Assembly: GCA_021811185.1 (NCBI GenBank)
Contig: JAJZPL010000028.1
Coordinates: forward strand, 1 to 35,893
Reading direction: 5' to 3'
DNA length: 35,893 nucleotides
Source: a bacterium
GTDB taxonomy: Bacteria; Elusimicrobiota; Elusimicrobia; Elusimicrobiales; UBA9959
Shown here: positions 1 to 7,667 of the stretch, in pieces
How positions within the stretch are numbered: position 1 is the first letter of the stretch
Layout: every line of letters starts with the position of its first letter
Program-made: the position numbers and the translations under genes
The notes under the pieces: model-generated
The model's input: only the letters and a program-made list of their open reading frames with translations
Databases searched by the model: none
Told to the model about the DNA's origin: nothing

Positions 1-215
1 CGAAGGGCCTGTATAAAAAAGCCCGCCAGGGAAAAATAGTCAATTTTACCGGGGTCCATTCGCCTTACGAGGCGCCGGCCGCCCCGGACATAACGCTGCG
101 CACGGACAAACTAAGCGCTCCGGCCGCGGTAAAGAACCTGATCGGGTTCCTAGAAAAAAAAGGGCTGCTTCGGGAGGAACGCCTTCAGATAAGGCCGTAC
201 GGTCGAGGCGCGTGA
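1..215 (+). CDS. cysC: Adenylyl-sulfate kinase (APS kinase), C-terminal fragment
   Basis: The reading frame starting at base 3 is open from the window edge to TGA at 213-215 and encodes the last 70 residues of a protein. It begins KGLYKKARQGKIVNFTG and continues HSPYEAPAAPDITLRT, which matches the conserved C-terminal block of APS kinases (KGLYKKAR...FTG...PYEAP). The enzyme phosphorylates adenylyl-sulfate to PAPS in the cytoplasm. The start lies outside the window, so I cannot tell a stand-alone CysC from a CysNC fusion. A TauE/SafE permease follows 34 bases later, and a PAPS-type sulfotransferase lies about 2.4 kb downstream, so PAPS made here could feed that enzyme (inference). Confidence 0.85.
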   Translation, partial: KGLYKKARQGKIVNFTGVHSPYEAPAAPDITLRTDKLSAPAAVKNLIGFLEKKGLLREERLQIRPYGRGA

Positions 216-249
216 AGACGCAGCAGCCAGCATTAGGGAGGATTCTTTT

Positions 250-1083
250 ATGGAATTTTCATTCGCGGCCGTCCTGTCCCTGGGCGCGGCTGCCGCAGCC
301 TGTGAATTCATAGATTCTTCGCTAGGGATGCTTTACGGGACCATCCTGTCCCCGGTGCTGATAATCTGCGGCTTCGAGCCCTTGGCGGTCGTGCCCTCCA
401 TCCTGTTCTCTCAGGCGGTGGGCGGGGTTACTGCGTCGGTCCTGCATCAGCGCCTGCATAATTCGGATTTCTCCCTCAATATCGACGGCGCTTCCGCTAA
501 CGGAGCGGGGGCCGCTTTTGCGGCCGGAGCCACGGAGGACCTTAAGGTGGTTTCCCTGCTAACCGCGTTCGGGGTTCTGGCGTCCGTCTTCGCCGCCTCG
601 ATAGCTTTGAACGTGCCGAAAGCGGCCCTGAAAACCTATATAGGCCTGATCGTGTCCAGCATGGGCTTTCTTATCGTTTCCGGCCGCACATTCGAATTCT
701 CCTGGAAAAAGATGTGCGGCATAGGGCTGCTGAGCGCTTTCAACAAGGGCATCTCGGGAGGCGGGTTCGGCCCCGTTGTTACCGCCGGCCAGGTAGTGTG
801 CGGCCGGCAGGTTAAAAATTCCATAGCCGCCACGACGTTAAGCGAAGCGCCGATCTGCCTGGCCGCTTTTGCGGCCTATTCGCTGTCGGGAAAGATCCAC
901 TGGAGCCTCGTGCTGATACTGAGCGCTGGTTCCGCGCTGGGAGCGCTGGCCGGTCCCTTCTTTACGGCGGGGTTCCAGTCCAGGGAAAAATTGAAACTCG
1001 TGCTCGGGTATCTGACGCTGGGCCTGGGCATATTTATACTGCTGAACACCTGGTGGCTGAACCTTAAAGGTGTTTCCGCGTAA
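250..1083 (+). CDS. TauE/SafE-family sulfite exporter-like membrane permease
   Basis: This is a 277-residue polytopic membrane protein of about eight hydrophobic segments. It has the paired glycine-rich halves of the TauE/SafE family: an N-terminal EFIDSSLGMLYGTILSP block, and a central block containing SAFNKGISGGGFGPVV. Family members move sulfite, sulfoacetate or related organosulfur anions across the cytoplasmic membrane, and the substrate cannot be read from the sequence. The ATG at 250 is preceded by a good Shine-Dalgarno (AGGGAGG, about 8 bases upstream). Being only 34 bases after an APS kinase gene supports a role in sulfur-oxyanion handling. An inverted repeat follows the stop codon, so transcription may partly end there. 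Confidence 0.85.
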   Translation: MEFSFAAVLSLGAAAAACEFIDSSLGMLYGTILSPVLIICGFEPLAVVPSILFSQAVGGVTASVLHQRLHNSDFSLNIDGASANGAGAAFAAGATEDLKVVSLLTAFGVLASVFAASIALNVPKAALKTYIGLIVSSMGFLIVSGRTFEFSWKKMCGIGLLSAFNKGISGGGFGPVVTAGQVVCGRQVKNSIAATTLSEAPICLAAFAAYSLSGKIHWSLVLILSAGSALGALAGPFFTAGFQSREKLKLVLGYLTLGLGIFILLNTWWLNLKGVSA

Positions 1084-1090
1084 CCAGCGC

Positions 1091-1120
1091 CCTTGCCCGG
1101 GCGGATTTTTTTGGGCAAGG
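1091..1120 (+). terminator. Inverted repeat after the TauE/SafE gene, possible terminator
   Basis: CCTTGCCC at 1091-1098 pairs with GGGCAAGG at 1113-1120 across a 14-base loop that contains a run of T. It lies 7 bases after the permease stop and 56 bases before the next start. No T-tract follows the right arm, so it may only attenuate transcription or stabilise mRNA. Confidence 0.35.
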
Positions 1121-1176
1121 CTCGTTTAAAGCGTTTGAATTTAATTTCGCGTTATTTTTATTACGGGAGGATACTT

Positions 1177-2616
1177 ATGAACGGTAAGGCTGGAGTATTA
1201 AGCCCGGGAGCGCGGGCGGCCGGAGACGAAGCGGTACGGAAACTAGGGGAGCTTAAAGCCCTTGGCCTGCTGCCTGGGGACGGCAAGTTCTATCCCGCTA
1301 TCCTTTATCCGCCGCTCAATATGGTGCCCGCGTGCATGGCGGAAGACGTCGTCAGGGAAGAACGCTCCTCCGCGGGGGGCCTGTACAACGCCTATCTGCA
1401 CGTGCCTTTCTGCTTGAAGCGCTGCGAATTTTGCGAGATTCCCGTCCAAGCCGGGGCGACTCCCGAGGAAAAGAACAGATATGTGGACGCAGTGATCCGC
1501 GAGATGGACGACGTTCTGCTCCGCATGGGGGTGCAGAAACTGAAGACGCACGCGGTGCTGTTCGGCGGCGGCACTCCGACCGCCATGGTGCCGGAACTGC
1601 TCGATACCATGCTGGAAAAGTTCACGACCCGCCTGGATCTTTCCAATTGCACGCAGTTGAGTTGCGACCTGGACCCGGCCACTGTCCTTGGCGCTGCCGG
1701 CCTGGAACGCCTTCATATCATGAAACGGCACGGTATAACGCGCCTCGCGTTCGGCGTGCAATCGATGAACGACGCCATACTCCGCAGGATGAACCGCGCC
1801 CACGACGCCGCAGGCGTAAGGGAGGCCGTAGCGCGTTCCAAAGCGCTGGGGTTCAAAGTGAACGTCGAACTTATTTTTGGCTATCCGGGCGATACCCTGG
1901 AGACCTGGGCGCAGACCGTGGCGGAGGTGATAGCGCTTCCGGTCGACGAGGTGCAGATCTACCGGCTGAAGGTGATCCCCTACCGCGAGCAGACCAACTA
2001 TCTTCTGGACGATTTTAAAGCTGATAGGGCGGCGTACCCGAACGACGCGGAGACCATCCGCATGCAGGGTGTAGCCACCCGGATGCTGCGCGACGGCGGG
2101 TTCAACGAGAACATGCGCCGCTTCTTCACCCGCAGGCAGGCCGACAGGTCCCACTATTTCTTCAACTGGACCTCCCGGCTGGAGGACCAGATCGGCTTTG
2201 GGCATACTGCCTTCTCGCACCTGGGGGACCGTTATTACCAGAACCAGCGCGGCTTGCCGGAGTATATGCAGAAACTCGAGGCGGGGCGGTCCCCCATCGA
2301 GCGCGGCAGCGTTTGGGATGCGGATACGAAGCTCCGCCGATCTTTTACGCTACCGCTGCGCTACTTCGAAGCGGACCGCGAGCTGTTCCGGGCTCATACC
2401 GGCCGCGAACTGGACGACGTGTTCAAAAAGAAAGTGGCCATACTGCGCAACGAAGGGCTGCTCGAGCGCCATCCCGGCGGCCTGCGGCTGACGTACTGGG
2501 GCTCGTTTTTCGCCGATGAAGTGGCCGAGCAGTTTCACGAGGCGAAGCACCTGCCGTTTCCGCCTGGCGCATACGCCGACGGCCCGTTGAACCCGCATAA
2601 GGATAAGGAAATTTAA
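1177..2616 (+). CDS. Radical SAM protein of the HemN/HemW (coproporphyrinogen oxidase-like) family
   Basis: This is a 479-residue radical SAM enzyme. The CxxxCxxC motif for the [4Fe-4S] cluster is C79, C83, C86 in HVPFCLKRCEFC. The SAM-binding glycine stretch FGGGTPT is near residue 130, and the HemN-type RLAFGVQSMND and FGYPGDTLETW blocks follow. The C-terminal part resembles the HemN C-terminal domain, with FTLPLRYFE and a winged-helix-like LRNEGLLER. I chose the ATG at 1177 over an upstream TTG (1093) because GGGAGG sits at 1165-1170 with ideal spacing and the extra 28 residues are not conserved-looking. HemN relatives include true coproporphyrinogen dehydrogenases, the heme chaperone HemW and radical SAM methyltransferases, so the reaction is open. 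A sulfotransferase starts 21 bases downstream. Confidence 0.85.
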   Translation: MNGKAGVLSPGARAAGDEAVRKLGELKALGLLPGDGKFYPAILYPPLNMVPACMAEDVVREERSSAGGLYNAYLHVPFCLKRCEFCEIPVQAGATPEEKNRYVDAVIREMDDVLLRMGVQKLKTHAVLFGGGTPTAMVPELLDTMLEKFTTRLDLSNCTQLSCDLDPATVLGAAGLERLHIMKRHGITRLAFGVQSMNDAILRRMNRAHDAAGVREAVARSKALGFKVNVELIFGYPGDTLETWAQTVAEVIALPVDEVQIYRLKVIPYREQTNYLLDDFKADRAAYPNDAETIRMQGVATRMLRDGGFNENMRRFFTRRQADRSHYFFNWTSRLEDQIGFGHTAFSHLGDRYYQNQRGLPEYMQKLEAGRSPIERGSVWDADTKLRRSFTLPLRYFEADRELFRAHTGRELDDVFKKKVAILRNEGLLERHPGGLRLTYWGSFFADEVAEQFHEAKHLPFPPGAYADGPLNPHKDKEI

Positions 2617-2637
2617 TGGCCGGGGGATTGTTATAAA

Positions 2638-3414
2638 ATGAAAACGCCTGTAAAGCACCCGCTCGTATTCTGCATAGGCTTCCGCTGCGGCTCGCAATCC
2701 ATGAAGTACGCGCTGAAGCGCCTCGGGTATAAAGTGTACGGTATGGGTGAGGTTGTACAGTACTACTCCCACCTTGATATATGGCACGACCATGCCAGGG
2801 GGAGGCGTAAGGCCGATATTGCGCAGCTGCTGGAAGGCTACGGCGCCACGGTGGGCCAGCCTTGCATGTTTTTCCCTGACGATATGCTTGCGGCTTTTCC
2901 GGACGCGCTGGTCATAATCAACTCGCGCGAGCCGGCGGCCTGGTTCAACAGCTATCGTCGGTTCGTGGAAACTATCGGCAAGGTTCGCAGGCTGCTCTGG
3001 TTCATTCCGCGCATCCGCGCGGTGCACCGCACATTGTCGGCGGTCGTGTTCGATGGCTGCATGGCCGGGCACAACGACGACCAGGCCTTCTGCGTTGCGA
3101 CGATCGGCGGCTTGCAGGTCCGCGCCAGAAAACTCGTCCCGCCCGAGCGCATTCTGGTTTTTCCGGTAAGCGACGGCTGGCAACCGCTCTGCAGGTTCCT
3201 GGGAGTTCCGGTCCCGGACGAGCCGTTCCCGCACCGGAACCGTAATGAGAACGAGGTGAAGGCTCGAATCGGCCTGGCGCTGGCTAAGGATGTCGGCTGG
3301 TTCGGTTCCGCCGGACTTATCCTGTACGCCTTTGGACCGTCGTGGACCAGCGGGGTAATTCTGGCCGCCGAACTCGTCATATGGCTGCGTCTTTACAGGC
3401 TCCGGAGCGCCTAA
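2638..3414 (+). CDS. PAPS-dependent sulfotransferase family protein, membrane-anchored
   Basis: This 258-residue protein starts with a strand and P-loop-like 5'-phosphosulfate-binding segment (GFRCGSQSMKYALKRLG, about residues 14-30), typical of compact bacterial sulfotransferases. The 3'-phosphate-binding region is probably INSREPAAWFNSY (near residue 100). The late motif LGVPVPDEPFPHRN is characteristic of the Sulfotransfer_4-type family. A hydrophobic stretch of about 25 residues near the C-terminus suggests a membrane anchor. These enzymes transfer sulfate from PAPS to an acceptor, and the acceptor is unknown here. The gene lies 21 bases after the radical SAM gene and almost abuts the MocA-like gene. 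The APS kinase at the window edge could supply PAPS (inference). Confidence 0.75.
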   Translation: MKTPVKHPLVFCIGFRCGSQSMKYALKRLGYKVYGMGEVVQYYSHLDIWHDHARGRRKADIAQLLEGYGATVGQPCMFFPDDMLAAFPDALVIINSREPAAWFNSYRRFVETIGKVRRLLWFIPRIRAVHRTLSAVVFDGCMAGHNDDQAFCVATIGGLQVRARKLVPPERILVFPVSDGWQPLCRFLGVPVPDEPFPHRNRNENEVKARIGLALAKDVGWFGSAGLILYAFGPSWTSGVILAAELVIWLRLYRLRSA

Positions 3415-3431
3415 CTGCGCTTACATCCTTT

Positions 3432-4034
3432 ATGCTTTCAGCAATCATATTGGCGGCGGGAGGATCCAGCAGGATGGGGCGGCCAAAGGCCCTGCTGCAG
3501 TGGCGCGGGCAGCCTTTCCTGGAGCATGTCTGCGACGCGCTGCGCCGGGCGGGCGTGGAAGACCGGGTGGTAGTGCTCGGCCATGATTCCCCTGAAATAT
3601 TGAAGAGCTGGGTGCCGGCGGGGGAAAAGGTGGCCGTGAACCCCAACCCGGAGCACGGCCAATTGTCCTCGCTGCGGGCCGGGTTCGCCGACGTTTCCGA
3701 ATTTTCCGAAGGTTTCATGGTCTGCCTGGCCGACCAGCCTACGATAGATCCGGAAACTTATAAAAAGATCATCGCCTGCTGGCTTTCCAACAGGGACTCC
3801 GTAGTTATCCCGCGCGTTTTCCGGGCCGCGGATTCGCGCCTGAAGCGCGGCCATCCCATAATTATCCCGGCGGTCCACAAGGCGCTCTGTTTCGAGGGAC
3901 CTCTGGACAAGGGCCTGCACTGGGTAACGCACCACCCGTCCGTAAAGATTACGGACCTGGAAGTGAAGGACCCGGGGATAATCCGCGATTTCGACACGCC
4001 GGAGGATTACGAGACGCTCGTTAAGGCCGGCTGA
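3432..4034 (+). CDS. mocA: Molybdenum cofactor cytidylyltransferase (MocA-like NTP transferase)
   Basis: The 200-residue product has the MobA/MocA nucleotidyltransferase signature LAAGGSSRMGRPKALL at residues 8-22, HGQLSSLRAG at 75-84, LADQP at 99-103 and RGHPIIIP at 139-146. MocA adds CMP to molybdopterin to make the dinucleotide cofactor used by xanthine dehydrogenase-type enzymes, which fits the hydroxylase genes downstream. The frame is open upstream to 3342, but that part overlaps the sulfotransferase and encodes no family sequence, so the start is placed at ATG 3432. No clear Shine-Dalgarno is visible, so translational coupling to the gene ending at 3414 is likely. The stop overlaps the next start as TGATG. 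An N-acetylmuramate or GlmU-like nucleotidyltransferase is less likely given the motifs. Confidence 0.85.
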   Translation: MLSAIILAAGGSSRMGRPKALLQWRGQPFLEHVCDALRRAGVEDRVVVLGHDSPEILKSWVPAGEKVAVNPNPEHGQLSSLRAGFADVSEFSEGFMVCLADQPTIDPETYKKIIACWLSNRDSVVIPRVFRAADSRLKRGHPIIIPAVHKALCFEGPLDKGLHWVTHHPSVKITDLEVKDPGIIRDFDTPEDYETLVKAG

Positions 4035-5272
4035 TGTTCCCTATCCTGGTCCTTCTCGCCGTTTTCCTCCTGATCGCCGTGCGCCGGGTCGGGCGTTTCC
4101 GCTTCGAGATCTGGCAGGTGATGTGCGCCGGCGCGGCCGCCGTGCTGCTGACCGGCGGAATAAAACCCGCCGCGGCCTTGAAGGCTATAGATCCCGGCGT
4201 GATGCTCTTCCTGTTCGGCATGTTCGCGGCGGGCCAGGTGCTGGAGCTCAGCGGCTGGCTGGCGCACGCCAAGTACGAGGTCTTCAAGCGCGTGAACACC
4301 GAGGAGTCGCTCCTGCTGCTGCTGGTGTTCTTCATGGGTATCGCTTCGGCTTTCCTGATGAACGACACGCTGGCGATAATAGGCACGCCGGTGGTGCTTT
4401 TGATCGCTAAGAAGCACGACATCGCGCCCAAGGCTCTGCTGCTGGCGCTCGCGTTCTCCATAACCGTGGGCAGCGTGATGAGCCCTATCGGCAACCCGCA
4501 GAACCTGCTGGTGGCGGTGAACGGGGGGATCCGCGCGCCTTTCCTGACCTTCCTGAAATACCTGGCCGTCCCCACGCTGCTGAATCTGGCCGCGGTCTTC
4601 CTGCTGGTGCGCTGGTTCTATCCGGGGGAATTCACCGCCTGCCCGCTGAAAAATTCCCAGGAACCGGTGAAAGACAAGGAACTGGCCCGCCTGGCCAAGG
4701 TTACCGTATTCGTGCTGGCGGTAATGATAGCGGCCAAAATAACCCTGGTCTGGCTGGACCCTGCGCTGGATTTCGGGCTGATCTGGATAGCGCTGGCCGC
4801 CGCCGCGCCGGGCCTGCTGTTCAGCCCGCGGCGCGGCGAGATCCTGCGGAAGGTGGACTGGAGCACGCTGGTCTTTTTCGCCGCCATGTTCGTGCTGACG
4901 CGGGCGGTCTGGGATACGGGTTTTTTCCAGGGGCTGATAGCCCGCTCCGGCGCTGACATCACCGGGCTGGGCGCCGTGATGGGCGTAAGCGTGGCGTTAA
5001 GCCAGTTGATCTCCAACGTGCCGCTTGTGGCGCTTTACCTGCCGGCGCTGAAGCACGCGGGCGCGGGTACGCCGGCCTTCATGGCGCTCGCCGCCGCCTC
5101 AACTATAGCCGGGAACCTGTTCATCCTCGGCGCGGCCAGCAACGTCATAATAATCCAGGCCGCGGAGAAAAAGGCGGGGGCCACCATCACCTTCCTGGAG
5201 TTCGCCCGCATCGGGGTACCGCTCACTTTAATAAATGCCATAATATACTGGGTTTTCCTGAGGTGCACATGA
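4034..5272 (+). CDS. SLC13/ArsB-like anion permease (CitM/NhaD superfamily)
   Basis: This is a 412-residue integral membrane protein with about eleven hydrophobic segments. Two internal motifs are typical of the ion transporter superfamily that includes ArsB, CitM and SLC13: NDTLAIIGTPVV (residues about 115-126) and GSVMSPIGNPQNLLV (about 150-165). A second half-repeat has SQLISNVPLVALYLP and ASNVIIIQAAE. These carriers move anions or dicarboxylates with Na+ or H+, or extrude arsenite. The substrate is not deducible. It overlaps mocA by one base (TGATG) and overlaps the adenylate cyclase gene by four bases (ATGA), so it is translated as part of the molybdenum-hydroxylase string. Uptake of an oxyanion or purine-derived acid for that pathway is a guess. 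Confidence 0.8.
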   Translation: MFPILVLLAVFLLIAVRRVGRFRFEIWQVMCAGAAAVLLTGGIKPAAALKAIDPGVMLFLFGMFAAGQVLELSGWLAHAKYEVFKRVNTEESLLLLLVFFMGIASAFLMNDTLAIIGTPVVLLIAKKHDIAPKALLLALAFSITVGSVMSPIGNPQNLLVAVNGGIRAPFLTFLKYLAVPTLLNLAAVFLLVRWFYPGEFTACPLKNSQEPVKDKELARLAKVTVFVLAVMIAAKITLVWLDPALDFGLIWIALAAAAPGLLFSPRRGEILRKVDWSTLVFFAAMFVLTRAVWDTGFFQGLIARSGADITGLGAVMGVSVALSQLISNVPLVALYLPALKHAGAGTPAFMALAAASTIAGNLFILGAASNVIIIQAAEKKAGATITFLEFARIGVPLTLINAIIYWVFLRCT

Positions 5273-6810
5273 AAGGCGATATTATACTGTTCGGCGATCC
5301 GGAAAAAGCGGAGCGGAAAAAGCAGTTGAGGGAATTCTTTAACCTCCTGTACATCCCGCTGTTCCTCGGGTTTATCTACTCCTCTTTTTACCGTATAACC
5401 ATGGCGGCTCTGGCCGGCAACCCCGACACCGGAGGCGGGGCTCTGAATCTCATGACCGGGGCCGGGCATCAGGGGATCAACATAGGCCTGCCGTTCATCG
5501 TTATGGTGCTGCTGGTGTACATCTGGGCGCGGCCGGCCTATCTTTACGTCCGCAAGCCGGACGAAAAACTGAAGGCCAAGATCCGCGTGCGGCTGGGGAA
5601 TATCTACCGCGACGCTTTCCTGATGCTGGTGATCTCGCAGGGCCTGGCGCTGGCTTTGCCCGTAATGCTGTTCGGCGCTCTGCCCTGGCAGATCTGGGCG
5701 GCGTCGGGCGTCGCGTTCGCGGGGCAGGCGGCCCTTCTTGTAGCCCACATAGACGGGCATCTTTCCAAACAGAAGAAGCTCATGGTCAGTCTTTACTCGC
5801 CGGAGGAATTGTCCCGTCTGCGCCCCGGGTTCTCCATTCCCATCTACCTGAAGATCTCCTCGCTGATCATCGGCTTCGCCATTATCCCGTTCGGACTGAT
5901 CTACCTGCTTTTCCTGAACCGGGTGCCGTGGGACACTTTTGCCGGGGATTTCGGCCTTATGCTGTTCCTTTGCGGCGTACTGCTCCTGACCGGCGTCTCT
6001 ACGGTTTACAACGGTATACAACTGCCGCTGAACGGGCTGATAGAAAAGATGCGGCGCGTGGCGGGGGGGGAATTCGTCAAAACGCGCATCTATTTTTCCG
6101 ACGAGGTGGGCTACCTGAAAGCCGGCTTTAACGACATGGTGGACGGGTTGAGGGAACGAGAGGAACTGCAGGACACCTTCGGCAAATATCTCTCCATCGA
6201 GATCGCCCGCGAGCTGATCAAGAACAAGAAGGTGAACCTGGGCGGTGAGGATATGGAGGCCGCCGTGATGTTCTGCGACATTCGTAACTTCACCCCGCTC
6301 AGCGAAGAACTCTCCGCTTCCGAACTGGTGGATTTCCTCAACTCCTATTTCCATTATATAACCCCGCCGATAACCGCCAATAAGGGCGTGATCAATAAAT
6401 TCATGGGCGACGCCGTAATGGCCATTTACACCCCGCTCCTTGGTTCCTCGGACTACGCCGCCGACGCCGTGCGGTCGGCCGCGGGAATGCGCAAGGCGCT
6501 GGCGGAGTTCAACGCTTCAGGGAAGGCCCCGGGGCCGGTGGAGTTCGGCATCGGCGTACATTCCGGAAAACTGGTGGGCGGCAATATCGGCACGGCTTTC
6601 CGGCTCGAATACACCTTTATCGGCGATACGGTGAACATCGCGGCGCGCCTGGAATCCAAGACCAAGGAACTGAACACGGACATCCTGGTAAGCGGGCCGG
6701 CCGTTAAAAAGGCCTCGGGCTCCCTGGGCGGGGCGGTCACGTTCGCTTCGCTCGGCAAGGCGGCGCTCAAGGGTAAATCCGAACCGGTAGAAATATTTAA
6801 AGTTCTCTAA
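5269..6810 (+). CDS. Membrane-bound class III adenylate cyclase with HAMP domain
   Basis: This 513-residue protein has roughly six hydrophobic segments in its first 250 residues, then a HAMP-like linker (about 240-300, ending FNDMVDGLREREEL), then a class III cyclase catalytic domain (about 325-510). Metal-binding aspartates are D337 (FCDIRNFT) and D381 (INKFMGDAV). The adenine-selecting lysine is K377, and its partner position holds threonine T449 (EYTFIGDTVN). Transition-state residues are N456 and R460. The K/T pair matches subclass IIIb, which includes bicarbonate-responsive cyclases. It should make cAMP from ATP at the inner face of the membrane. The ATG at 5269 is chosen because it overlaps the preceding stop as ATGA and has TGAGGTG upstream; an in-frame GTG lies six bases earlier. 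A cyclase inside this operon is unexpected. Confidence 0.9.
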   Translation: MKGDIILFGDPEKAERKKQLREFFNLLYIPLFLGFIYSSFYRITMAALAGNPDTGGGALNLMTGAGHQGINIGLPFIVMVLLVYIWARPAYLYVRKPDEKLKAKIRVRLGNIYRDAFLMLVISQGLALALPVMLFGALPWQIWAASGVAFAGQAALLVAHIDGHLSKQKKLMVSLYSPEELSRLRPGFSIPIYLKISSLIIGFAIIPFGLIYLLFLNRVPWDTFAGDFGLMLFLCGVLLLTGVSTVYNGIQLPLNGLIEKMRRVAGGEFVKTRIYFSDEVGYLKAGFNDMVDGLREREELQDTFGKYLSIEIARELIKNKKVNLGGEDMEAAVMFCDIRNFTPLSEELSASELVDFLNSYFHYITPPITANKGVINKFMGDAVMAIYTPLLGSSDYAADAVRSAAGMRKALAEFNASGKAPGPVEFGIGVHSGKLVGGNIGTAFRLEYTFIGDTVNIAARLESKTKELNTDILVSGPAVKKASGSLGGAVTFASLGKAALKGKSEPVEIFKVL

Positions 6811-6830
6811 ATTAGTAAAATAACAAGGTC

Positions 6831-7658
6831 ATGAAAGAACAAAAGAACCTGATAAAAATGCTGTCCGAGGCCATAGATTCCGGCCGGGGGGCGGCCTTCA
6901 TCACCGTCATCTCCGTGGGCGGCTCCACCCCGCGCGAGGCCGGAGCCAGGATGCTGGTTTACGCCGACGGCGCCATAGAGGGCACCGTGGGGGGGGGCGC
7001 CATAGAGGCTCTTACCATAAAGAAAGCGGTGGAGTGCATCAATAAGGGCGAAGGCGGCAAATTCAATTTCGAACTTAAACCCGGCGGCAACACCGGCATG
7101 ATCTGCATGGGCAGCATGGAAGTGTACATCGACGTGTATACGAACCCGCTCAAAGTACTGATCCTGGGAGGGGGCCACGTGGGCCTGAAGATCGCCGAGG
7201 CGTGCAGGCTGGCCGGCTATCCCTACGCCGTGGCGGACGACCGGAAAGAGTTCGCCAACGCCGAGCGCTTTCCCGGCGCCCTGGCCGTCCTCAACCAGGC
7301 CCCGCACGAAGCCGTGGCCGCGGCCGGCGTGGACAAGGACACTTACGCGGTCATAGTCACCCGCGGTCATTCGCTGGACAAGGAATGCCTGGAGGCCGTG
7401 ATGCGCACCCCCGCCGCCTACATAGGCATGATAGGCAGCGCCGACAAGGTGCGGGAGATCTTCCGCCTGCTCGGCAAGAAGAAACTTTACCCTCACAAGG
7501 ACCCGCGCGTGCATTCCCCCATAGGGCTCAACCTGGGCGGCAAGGCGCCGGGCGAAATAGCCGTTTCCGTGCTGGCCGAGATCATCAAGCTGCATTACAA
7601 GCGCGACGCCGCGCACATGCGCGTGTCGGACGCCGCTCCCGCCAAAGCGGGGAAGTAG
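6831..7658 (+). CDS. xdhC: XdhC/CoxI-family molybdenum cofactor maturation and insertion protein
   Basis: This 275-residue protein has the XdhC N-terminal domain (VGGSTPREAGARM, GTVGGGAIEAL and the Cys-containing GMICMGSMEV block) and a C-terminal Rossmann domain (LILGGGHVGLKIAE, then VTRGHSLDKECL and YIGMIGS). XdhC proteins bind the sulfurated molybdenum cofactor and deliver it to xanthine dehydrogenase-type enzymes. Family members usually have a Cys-Gly-Gly in the central block, whereas this one reads Cys-Met-Gly. It starts 20 bases after the cyclase gene with an AAGG Shine-Dalgarno and ends 9 bases before the E1-like gene. It is the only XdhC in the window, so it may serve both hydroxylases. 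Confidence 0.9.
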   Translation: MKEQKNLIKMLSEAIDSGRGAAFITVISVGGSTPREAGARMLVYADGAIEGTVGGGAIEALTIKKAVECINKGEGGKFNFELKPGGNTGMICMGSMEVYIDVYTNPLKVLILGGGHVGLKIAEACRLAGYPYAVADDRKEFANAERFPGALAVLNQAPHEAVAAAGVDKDTYAVIVTRGHSLDKECLEAVMRTPAAYIGMIGSADKVREIFRLLGKKKLYPHKDPRVHSPIGLNLGGKAPGEIAVSVLAEIIKLHYKRDAAHMRVSDAAPAKAGK

Positions 7659-7667
7659 GAGACGCTT

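Noticed and set aside
3342..3431. Longer N-terminus for the MocA-like protein
   Set aside because: The extra 30 residues overlap the sulfotransferase gene and carry no family sequence. The conserved protein begins at the methionine at 3432.
5035..6354. Minus-strand open frame of 439 codons opposite the permease and cyclase
   Set aside because: It spans two real plus-strand genes and their overlap, and is rich in His, Gln and Arg as expected for a shadow.
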